NCBI GenBank assembly: GCA_015058955.1
Contig: SVBJ01000013.1
Span: forward strand, 1 to 47,971
DNA length: 47,971 nucleotides
Reading direction: 5' to 3'
From: Erysipelotrichaceae bacterium
GTDB taxonomy: Bacteria; Bacillota_I; Bacilli_A; Erysipelotrichales; Erysipelotrichaceae
Within the stretch, counting starts at the first letter, position 1. Each line of letters begins with the position of its first letter. The translations under genes were made by a program, and so were the position numbers. Shown one piece after another: positions 41,962-47,971 of the stretch. The notes beneath the pieces were generated by a model that saw only the letters and a list, made by a program, of their open reading frames with translations, was not told where the DNA came from and made no database searches.

Positions 41962-42420
41962 ATGGAATTAAGCGAATTAAGCAGACTTTCCGGTGAGATC
42001 TTCGAAAGATTCGGGATAGCGAAGCATGAATTCAAGTGGATCCCGGGGAAGACACCGACACTGGAAGTCAAAATCATGAAAGCAGACGGTTCAATGGACA
42101 TGGACACCTGCGCTCTGGTTTCCCAGGATTTATCCAAACTGCTGGATGAAGTCGATTATTCTGATAAGGCCTACAACCTCGATGTCTGCTCATTTGGAGC
42201 CGAGAGAGAACTGACGGTTGGGGAACTGGATGCCATGGCGGACACTTACATCCATGTGGAGTTAAGGAATCCGACTAAGGGAATCGACACGATCGAAGGT
42301 TATCTGAGAGAGACCGACGATAACAGCATTACTGTTGAATACAGTGACAAGGGAAGAAAAAAGACAGCTCAGATCGAAAAGGACAACATCAGATTTGTCA
42401 GGATCGCTGTTAAGTTATAG
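41962..42420 (+). CDS. rimP: ribosome maturation factor RimP
   Basis: RimP assists 30S assembly. The start is MELSELSRLSGEIFERFG at 41962, right after TAGGAGGAAAC; an upstream ATG at 41908 would run through the leader hairpin. The 152-aa protein has the alpha/beta N-terminal domain (CALVSQDLSKLLDEV, YNLDVCSFGAERELT) and a C-terminal Sm-like barrel (VELRNPTKGIDTIEGYLRE). It heads the rimP-nusA-rnpM-infB-rbfA operon. Confidence 0.93.
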   Translation: MELSELSRLSGEIFERFGIAKHEFKWIPGKTPTLEVKIMKADGSMDMDTCALVSQDLSKLLDEVDYSDKAYNLDVCSFGAERELTVGELDAMADTYIHVELRNPTKGIDTIEGYLRETDDNSITVEYSDKGRKKTAQIEKDNIRFVRIAVKL

Positions 42421-42429
42421 GAGAAGGGT

Positions 42430-44157
42430 ATGAGAACAAAGAAGGACAACACACCATCACTTGCGGAAGCATGGGGTGAGATCGTAAACAACAATCTGAT
42501 TCCGGAAGAAGTATTCCAGGAAGCCCTGAAGGAAGCTATCATCAAGGCTTACAGGAAGCACATCAACTGCCCGGATGCAGAAGTAAGAGTTGAACTGCTG
42601 CCTAACGGTAAGATGAATGTATTCCAGCAGAGAAGAGTCATCGACACGGAAGTTGAAGACGATGAGATCGAGATCTCTGTTGAGGATGCTCAGGCCATCA
42701 ATCCTGAACTTCAGGTAGGCGACATTCTGGAAGAACCGGTCAGCATCGCCGAATTCGGCCGTGCCACTGTTTCCCTGGCCAAGAACGTCATGCTGCAGAA
42801 GATCAAGGAAGCCAGCAAGCAGATTGTCTTTGATGAATACAGCGACAAGATCGATGACATTACCTGGGGTAATGTCCAGACAGTCGAAGACAAGTATACC
42901 CTGATTCAGCTCGACAAGACCCTGGCCATGATGCCTAAGAGCGAGCAGATCCCTTACGAAGTCTTAAAGGACAACCAGAGGATCAGAGTCCTGATCAAGT
43001 CCGTTGCCAAGGAGACCAAGGGTGCTCAGGTCATCGTTTCCCGTGCCAGTGCCAACCTGGTCAAGAGACTGTTTGAAACAACCATCACGGAAATCTATGA
43101 CGGTACGGTCGAAGTCAAGGCTATCGCCAGAGAAGCCGGTGAAAGAACCAAAATGGCCGTATGGTCACGCAATCCTAACGTTGACGCCGTCGGTGCCTGC
43201 ATTGGTCACCAGGGTGCCAGAGTAAAGGATGTTCTGGATGAAATCACCAAGTATTCCAATAACGATGAAAGAATCGATGTTGTTGAATGGAGTGCCGATC
43301 TGGTACAGTTCATCAAGAACATCATGAAGCCGGCCGAGATCATAGGCGTATTGCCGTCAGGTGACGGTAATGGCTTATTACTGGTCGTTGACAATGAAAA
43401 GCTGTCACAGGCCATCGGCAAGCGCGGCATCAATGCCAGACTTGCCAGCAAGCTGTTAAACCGCAAGATCGACATCAAGAGCATGTCAGAAGTAGAGTCA
43501 ATGGGCATTGACTGGCTGGCTGAATCCCAGGCCTTCGCTGCCAAGGAAGAAGCTGTCCGCAAGCAGAAAGCTCTCGATGAACTCAAGAGAATCGAAGAGG
43601 AAAAGGCTGCTGAAGAGGCTGCCAGAGCTGCTGAAGAAGAAGCCAGAAAGGCTGAAGAGGCAATGCAGGCAGAAGCTGAACAGCCTGAAGAAGAACCTGT
43701 TGTTACTGAGACACCTGTTGAGGAAACTCCAGTTGTTGAAGAACCAGCCGTTCAGGAAGAACCTGCTGTGGTTGAAGAGCCTGTTAAGGAAGAAGAAACT
43801 GTCAAGGCTGAAGAACCGGCTGTCGAGGAAGAACCTGAAGTTACCGAAACTGTCAAGAAGAGAAAGCCTAAGCTGGAAAAGGCCAGCGAATACGTCTCCA
43901 AGTATGAGGAACTGGCTGATGCCAGAAAGTCTCAGAGCAAGACTACTTCAAGCAGACGTAAGAAGAATACCAAGGAAGAAGAGGAAGCAGCTGAATTAAG
44001 AAGAAAGCTCGAAGAACTGAGAAATCAGGAATACCTCATCAAGCCTGAGTACACTGAAGAAGAGCTCGAGGAATTCAACAATGATGATGACGAGCACTGG
44101 TATGATGAAGACATCGACTATGATGAGTACGATGAATACTACGACGATGAGGAATAG
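42430..44157 (+). CDS. nusA: transcription termination/antitermination factor NusA with acidic tail
   Basis: The first 370 or so residues are standard NusA: N-terminal polymerase-binding domain, S1 domain, and KH1/KH2 (NPNVDAVGACIGHQGARVKDV; DNEKLSQAIGKRGINARLASKL). After that comes about 200 residues of low-complexity sequence: an E/A-rich coiled-coil-like stretch, EEPAVxEE-type repeats, a Lys/Ser-rich patch (SRRKKNTKEEEE) and an extremely acidic end (DEDIDYDEYDEYYDDEE). Bacillus NusA lacks this tail. GGAGAAGGGT precedes the ATG; rnpM follows after two bases. Confidence 0.94.
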   Translation: MRTKKDNTPSLAEAWGEIVNNNLIPEEVFQEALKEAIIKAYRKHINCPDAEVRVELLPNGKMNVFQQRRVIDTEVEDDEIEISVEDAQAINPELQVGDILEEPVSIAEFGRATVSLAKNVMLQKIKEASKQIVFDEYSDKIDDITWGNVQTVEDKYTLIQLDKTLAMMPKSEQIPYEVLKDNQRIRVLIKSVAKETKGAQVIVSRASANLVKRLFETTITEIYDGTVEVKAIAREAGERTKMAVWSRNPNVDAVGACIGHQGARVKDVLDEITKYSNNDERIDVVEWSADLVQFIKNIMKPAEIIGVLPSGDGNGLLLVVDNEKLSQAIGKRGINARLASKLLNRKIDIKSMSEVESMGIDWLAESQAFAAKEEAVRKQKALDELKRIEEEKAAEEAARAAEEEARKAEEAMQAEAEQPEEEPVVTETPVEETPVVEEPAVQEEPAVVEEPVKEEETVKAEEPAVEEEPEVTETVKKRKPKLEKASEYVSKYEELADARKSQSKTTSSRRKKNTKEEEEAAELRRKLEELRNQEYLIKPEYTEEELEEFNNDDDEHWYDEDIDYDEYDEYYDDEE

Positions 44158-44159
44158 AA

Positions 44160-44411
44160 ATGCGTAAGATCCCGATGCGTAAATGCGTCGTTACCAACGA
44201 ACGCTTTCCGAAAAACGAACTGATCCGCGTGGTGAGAACCCCGGAGAATGAGATCGTCGTCGATCCGACAGGTAAGAAAAACGGTCATGGAGCTTACCTG
44301 AAAAAGGATGCGGAAGTAATTGCCATGGCGCAGAAAAAAAAGATACTCAACAGGATACTTGAGGCTGAGATTCCTGATGAAGTATACCGGGAGTTACTGA
44401 AGCAGATTTAA
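44160..44411 (+). CDS. rnpM: YlxR family RNA-binding protein, RNase P modulator RnpM
   Basis: This 83-aa YlxR protein shows MRKIPMRKCVVTNERFPKNELIRVV at the start (quoted in part: RKIPMRKCVVT) and GHGAYLKKD where GRGAYL is usual. Recent work on relatives calls it RnpM and links it to RNase P. The ylxQ (L7Ae-like) gene that often follows is absent; infB starts 27 bases downstream with its own AAAGGTGGTG site. Confidence 0.93.
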   Translation: MRKIPMRKCVVTNERFPKNELIRVVRTPENEIVVDPTGKKNGHGAYLKKDAEVIAMAQKKKILNRILEAEIPDEVYRELLKQI

Positions 44412-44438
44412 CTGACCAAATAGAAAGGTGGTGCGGAT

Positions 44439-46271
44439 ATGGCAAAGAAAGTCAATCACAGAAATAACAACAACAGAAACAGAAGGACGGATTATGATAA
44501 TCAGCCCCGCAGGGAAACTGAAGCAGTTAAGGATTGTACATACCAGGAGGGCATCACAGTAAAGGAACTGGCCACCAAGATCAACAAATCTCCGGCCGAA
44601 ATCATCAAGTTCCTGTTCCTGATGGGTAAAATGGTTACCATCAATGCGGCATTGGATGATGAGCTGATCCAGCTGATCGCCATGCAGTACAACATTAACA
44701 TTACCAAGGAAGAACCTGAAGATGAGTTCTCACTTCAGGATGAAGAAGAGGATGATCCGGCTGATCTGGCTCCGAGAGCACCAATCGTAACCATCATGGG
44801 TCACGTTGACCATGGCAAGACTACCTTGCTGGACAACATCAGAAAGACTCATGTTACCGAAGGTGAGTTCGGGGGCATCACTCAGCACATCGGTGCCTAC
44901 CAGGCTGAAGTCAAGGGTCAGAAGGTCACATTCCTGGATACCCCGGGACATGAAGCCTTCACGGCCATGAGAGCCAGAGGTGCCAAGATGACGGATATCG
45001 TTGTCATCGTCGTCGCTGCTGATGACGGTGTCATGCCTCAGACCAAGGAAGCCATCGACCACGCCAGAGCGGCCGGTGTTCCGATGATCGTTGCCGTCAA
45101 CAAGATCGACAAGCACAATGCCAACATCGACAGAGTCTACAGTGAGTTAACTGACTATGATCTGATGCCGGAAGAATGGGGCGGATCAACAATGTTCGCT
45201 CAGATCAGTGCCAAGCAGGGCATCGGCATCGACAACCTGCTGGAAATGATCCTGTTACAGGCAGAAATCATGGAACTAAAGGCTAATCCTAAAAAGAGCG
45301 CTACCGGTACGGTCGTTGAGGCCAAGCTGGATAAGGGCAGAGGTTCCGTGGCAACCCTGCTGGTACAGAACGGTACATTGCATACCGGTGACATGGTTGT
45401 CTGCGGTACCTGCATCGGACGTATCAGAAAGATGACAGACTATAAGGGCATGGAGATCTCATCAGCCAAACCTTCAACACCTGTTGAAATCATCGGTCTG
45501 GACAATGTTCCGGAAGCCGGTGACCCGTTTAAGGTCTTCACCAATGAAAAGGTTGCCAGAAAGATCGCTGCTGAAAGAACTCAGGCCAAGATCGAAGCTG
45601 AGAGAAGGAATACTGTTACTTCCATCGATGATCTGGCTGATGCCATCAAGGAAGGCTCTGTTCAGGAAATCAACATCATCATCAAGGCTGACGTTAACGG
45701 TTCAGCTGAAGCTGTCAGAAGCTCCATGGAGAAACTGCAGGTCGGTGATGTCAGGACCAATGTCATCAGAGCTACCGCTGGTGCGATCTCCGAAAGCGAC
45801 ATCATGCTGGCAAACGCCTCCAATGCGATCATCTACGGTTTCAACGTCAGACCGTCAGCTGCCATCAAGAAGCGGGCTGAGGAAGCCGGTGTTTCCATCA
45901 GACTGCACAATATCATCTACAAGGCTCTGGAAGAGCTGGAAATGATGATGAAGGGTATGCTTGCTCCGGTATATGAGGAAGTTGTCATCGGACAGGCTAC
46001 TGTCAAGCAGCTCTTCAAGGTTTCCAAGATCGGTACTATTGCCGGATGCATGGTTGATGACGGTGTCATCAAGCGTGACAGCAAGATCAGACTGATCAGA
46101 GACGGTGTCGTAGTCTATACCGGTGTGATCGGTTCATTACAGAGATTCAAGGACAATGTCAGAGAAGTATCTGCCGGCTATGAATGCGGTCTGACAATTG
46201 AAAAGTATAACGACATTAAGGAAAACGACGTCATCGAAGCCTTCGAGGATCAGGAAGTAAAGGAGGACTAG
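44439..46271 (+). CDS. infB: translation initiation factor IF-2
   Basis: IF-2 brings fMet-tRNA to the 30S subunit. The 610-aa protein has a short N-terminal region (about 1-110, one IF2_N domain: [20 protein letters not shown]) compared with Bacillus or E. coli. The G domain carries [19 protein letters not shown] and NKID. Domains II, III and the C-terminal fMet-tRNA-binding domain are complete. The linker usually found between IF2_N and the G domain is almost absent. rbfA starts one base after the stop. Confidence 0.97.
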   Translation: MAKKVNHRNNNNRNRRTDYDNQPRRETEAVKDCTYQEGITVKELATKINKSPAEIIKFLFLMGKMVTINAALDDELIQLIAMQYNINITKEEPEDEFSLQDEEEDDPADLAPRAPIVTIMGHVDHGKTTLLDNIRKTHVTEGEFGGITQHIGAYQAEVKGQKVTFLDTPGHEAFTAMRARGAKMTDIVVIVVAADDGVMPQTKEAIDHARAAGVPMIVAVNKIDKHNANIDRVYSELTDYDLMPEEWGGSTMFAQISAKQGIGIDNLLEMILLQAEIMELKANPKKSATGTVVEAKLDKGRGSVATLLVQNGTLHTGDMVVCGTCIGRIRKMTDYKGMEISSAKPSTPVEIIGLDNVPEAGDPFKVFTNEKVARKIAAERTQAKIEAERRNTVTSIDDLADAIKEGSVQEINIIIKADVNGSAEAVRSSMEKLQVGDVRTNVIRATAGAISESDIMLANASNAIIYGFNVRPSAAIKKRAEEAGVSIRLHNIIYKALEELEMMMKGMLAPVYEEVVIGQATVKQLFKVSKIGTIAGCMVDDGVIKRDSKIRLIRDGVVVYTGVIGSLQRFKDNVREVSAGYECGLTIEKYNDIKENDVIEAFEDQEVKED

Positions 46272-46272
46272 C

Positions 46273-46632
46273 ATGGCCAGAAAGACAAGTCTTAAAAGCG
46301 AAAGAGTTGCCAGCATCATCAAAAGATGCATCTCGGAAATGCTTACCACTGAACTCAACGATCCCAAGATCGGCTTTGTGACCGTAACTGATGTAGAGGT
46401 CAGCAATGATCTCTCATTCGCCAAGGTATATGTGACATTCCTGGGCAAGCAGGAAAGAAATGATGCCGGACTGCGTACGCTGGATAAGGCCAAGGGCCGC
46501 ATCCGCAACTATGTCAGCAAGAATCTGGATACCAGAAAGTGTCCGGAACTTATTTTCCTGCATGATGATTCCCTAGAAACAGGCAACCGCATTGAAAGTA
46601 TCATTAATGAATTAAATGGCAAGGAGAATTAA
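46273..46632 (+). CDS. rbfA: 30S ribosome-binding factor RbfA
   Basis: RbfA is a cold-shock and 16S maturation factor with a KH-like fold. The 119-aa protein reads RVASIIKRCISEMLTTELND at the N-terminus, then VTVTDVEVSNDLSFAKVYVTF and a C-terminal LIFLHDDSLETGNRIESII. The ribosome-binding site AAGGAGG lies in the end of infB. It ends the operon, and a terminator overlaps its stop codon. Confidence 0.95.
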   Translation: MARKTSLKSERVASIIKRCISEMLTTELNDPKIGFVTVTDVEVSNDLSFAKVYVTFLGKQERNDAGLRTLDKAKGRIRNYVSKNLDTRKCPELIFLHDDSLETGNRIESIINELNGKEN

Positions 46633-46647
46633 TCCTTGCCATTTTTT
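46614..46647 (+). terminator. terminator of the rimP-rbfA operon
   Basis: AAATGGCAAGG (46614-46624) pairs with CCTTGCCATTT (46634-46644), followed by TTTT. The rbfA stop is in the loop. The hairpin also lies just past the convergent ispG stop. Confidence 0.85.
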
Positions 46648-46655
46648 GTGTTTAT

Positions 46656-47726
46656 TTATGACTGTTTTTCCTTAGCCAGTTCCAGGATCTCCTGTTTAAG
46701 TACAGTGGCGATCTCTGCTTCCGGTATCTTGCGTATAATTTCACCATGTCTGAATAAAAGTGCTTCCTTATAACCACCGGCTACACCAATGTCAGCATCC
46801 CTGGCTTCACCGGGACCGTTGACAACACATCCCATTACCGCTACCTTGATGTCAGCATGGACAGTAGTCAGGAATTCTTCCATTTCATGCATCAGAGGCA
46901 GCACGTCATACTGGGTTCTGCCGCAGGTCGGGCAGCTTACCAGATCCGGTACATTATGGATCAGGTCAAAGGCCTTCAGCAGCTTCTTGGCGGCTTCCAC
47001 TTCATGACGGCAGTCATCGGAAATGGATATCCTGATAGTATCTCCAATCCCATCATGTAACAGAGCTCCTAAGGCCGCTGATGACTTGATCAGGCTGTAA
47101 TCCTTGGTCCCGGCTTCGGTAACTCCCAGATGGAGCGGGTAGTTCCATCTTGAGGCAGCCAGACGGTAGGTATCGATGGTCATCGGTACGTTGGAACTCT
47201 TGAAGGACAGACAGATGTCATGGAAATCCAGTTCTTCCAGGATGTCGATGTGCTTCTGGGCACTTTCAATCATAGCTTCCGGACAGCACTTTCCATACTT
47301 CTGGTACAGATCCTTTTCCAGTGAACCGCTGTTGATGCCGATCCTGATCGGAATGTTGTATTCACGGCATTTCTCTACAACTGCCCTGACGTTTTCCTTT
47401 GAACCGATGTTACCCGGATTGATCCTTACTTTTGAGGCACCGGATTCAATGGATTTAATGGCCAGGCGGTAGTCAAAATGGATGTCAGCCACCAGAGGAA
47501 TGGAGATCTGGGAAACGATGTCTCTGATTGCCAGGGCATCCCGTTCGTCCAGAACGGCTACTCTGATGATCTGACAGCCAATCGCTGCCAGCTGATTTAT
47601 CTGTTTAACGGTAGTGGCTACATTCTTGGTTGGAGTGGAACACATTGACTGGATCAGTACGTTGCTGGATCCGCCTAATTCAAGATTACCGACTCTGATT
47701 TTTCTGGTTTGTTCTCTTGTATACAT
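46656..47726 (-). CDS. ispG: 4-hydroxy-3-methylbut-2-en-1-yl diphosphate synthase IspG (GcpE)
   Basis: This [4Fe-4S] enzyme performs the penultimate step of the non-mevalonate isoprenoid pathway and so feeds undecaprenyl carriers for cell-wall synthesis. The 356-aa protein has a TIM-barrel N-terminal domain (QSMCSTPTKNV, VADIHFDYRLA, RINPGNIG) and the cluster Cys residues in LVSCPTCGRTQ and VMGCVVNGPGEARDADIG. A GAGG site 8 bases before the ATG and a nearby TATAAT support the start. Confidence 0.95.
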   Translation of the reverse strand: MYTREQTRKIRVGNLELGGSSNVLIQSMCSTPTKNVATTVKQINQLAAIGCQIIRVAVLDERDALAIRDIVSQISIPLVADIHFDYRLAIKSIESGASKVRINPGNIGSKENVRAVVEKCREYNIPIRIGINSGSLEKDLYQKYGKCCPEAMIESAQKHIDILEELDFHDICLSFKSSNVPMTIDTYRLAASRWNYPLHLGVTEAGTKDYSLIKSSAALGALLHDGIGDTIRISISDDCRHEVEAAKKLLKAFDLIHNVPDLVSCPTCGRTQYDVLPLMHEMEEFLTTVHADIKVAVMGCVVNGPGEARDADIGVAGGYKEALLFRHGEIIRKIPEAEIATVLKQEILELAKEKQS

Positions 47727-47744
47727 CTTTTTTTCCTCATTTCA

Positions 47745-47773
47745 ATTATAGATAAGTCAGGAATGATTTAAAA
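47745..47773 (-). promoter_or_regulatory. promoter of ispG
   Basis: On the minus strand a perfect TATAAT (47750-47745) is preceded after 17 bases by TTTTAA (47773-47768), a weak -35. Between this promoter and the IS end (about 47774-47860) I see no gene. Confidence 0.5.
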
Positions 47774-47860
47774 GAGAAAAAGAAAAACTGGTGTTTTCCG
47801 GCAAAAGAGTATATGTAGGGCAGAGAATACCTTGGAACAACAACATTTTATATAAATTCT

Positions 47861-47901
47861 GGCAGAAAACCCATTAATCTACAGTCGATGGGATGAATGC
47901 C
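47861..47901. repeat. imperfect hairpin at the end of an IS200-like element
   Basis: GGCA (47861) and CCCAT (47870-47874) pair with ATGGG (47888-47892) and TGCC (47898-47901), with symmetric 5 x 5 internal loops. It lies directly 3' of the transposase stop. IS200/IS605 elements carry such subterminal hairpins, which TnpA recognises in place of inverted terminal repeats. Confidence 0.45.
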
Positions 47902-47902
47902 A

Positions 47903-47971
47903 TCATCCCTGGTTTTCAATATACTTTCTAACAGTATCTGGGTTTGTCTCGCCAATAGAACAGACAAAATA
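47903..47971 (-). mobile_element. tnpA: IS200/IS605-type transposase TnpA, 3' end only (runs off the window)
   Basis: The last 22 codons plus TGA can be read on the minus strand: YFVCSIGETNPDTV, then RKYIENQG. This closely matches the C-terminus of IS200-type Y1 (HUH) transposases, where a SYFVxSxG strand is followed by xxTVxxYIExQ. The catalytic HUH and Tyr lie outside the window, so intactness cannot be judged. The reading frame is too short to appear as a normal gene call. Confidence 0.72.

Noticed and set aside
1-47971. CRISPR array, tRNA, rRNA or prophage
   Set aside because: No regularly spaced repeats, tRNA-like cloverleaf, rRNA signature or phage structural gene was seen on reading both strands; the only mobile signal is the IS200-type tail at the right edge.

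Overview
The window is a dense stretch of bacterial housekeeping chromosome from a low-to-mid GC Gram-positive. RecU next to a class A PBP, PolC, DnaD, YqeH/YhbY/YqeK, Prp with an L27 N-terminal extension, and YloU/YloV (FakA) point to Bacillota. The protein style and gene order, with ispG on the DEOXP route, look most like Erysipelotrichia/Erysipelotrichaceae. This placement is an inference from gene content; I cannot assign a genus.

Layout. 0.1-1.5 kb: a DUF1287-type secreted protein converges on plsY. 1.6-10.2 kb: parE-parC, an acidic membrane protein, yqeH, yhbY, a chimeric NadD-remnant/YqeK protein and mtnN, all on + and tightly packed. 10.2-13.6 kb: minus-strand genes for a membrane-anchored thioredoxin-fold protein without CxxC, and a compact operon of two alpha/beta-hydrolases plus an ATP-grasp enzyme of unknown product. 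13.7-19.9 kb: a MurJ/SpoVB-type flippase, a MurT-like ligase, a GatD-like protein without its catalytic Cys and His, dnaD, nth and murC. 19.9-23.1 kb: recU and a class A PBP on minus. 23.3-23.9 kb: an unrecognised membrane protein. 24.0-28.0 kb: L21 leader, rplU-prp-rpmA, obgE, ruvA, ruvB. 28.1-35.7 kb: murG, murB, ftsQ/divIB, yloU, yloV, recG, rnc. 35.7-41.2 kb: polC and a lipoprotein. 41.3-41.8 kb: a RelBE-type toxin-antitoxin pair. 42.0-46.6 kb: rimP-nusA-rnpM-infB-rbfA. 46.7-47.7 kb: ispG on minus. 47.86-47.97 kb: the 3' end of an IS200-type transposase gene cut by the window edge.

The strongest lead is the MurJ-MurT-GatD block. Both GatD residues needed for glutaminase activity are replaced (Cys to Gly, His to Asn), and the C-terminal domain of MurT is altered where the amine donor would act. 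The genes are intact, translationally coupled and embedded in a cell-wall operon, so they are unlikely to be decaying. Erysipelothrix and some relatives have group B peptidoglycan, in which the alpha-carboxyl of D-Glu(2) carries an amino-acid cross-bridge instead of the amide that normal MurT-GatD makes. I propose as a hypothesis that this pair has been repurposed to attach an amino acid, or free ammonia, at that carboxyl. Other leads are a NadD domain that lost its active site and centre while remaining fused to YqeK, a PolC whose PHP domain lost metal-ligand histidines, and the uncharacterised hydrolase-hydrolase-ATP-grasp operon.

I saw no rRNA, tRNA or CRISPR array. No stretch above 300 bases lacks a gene.
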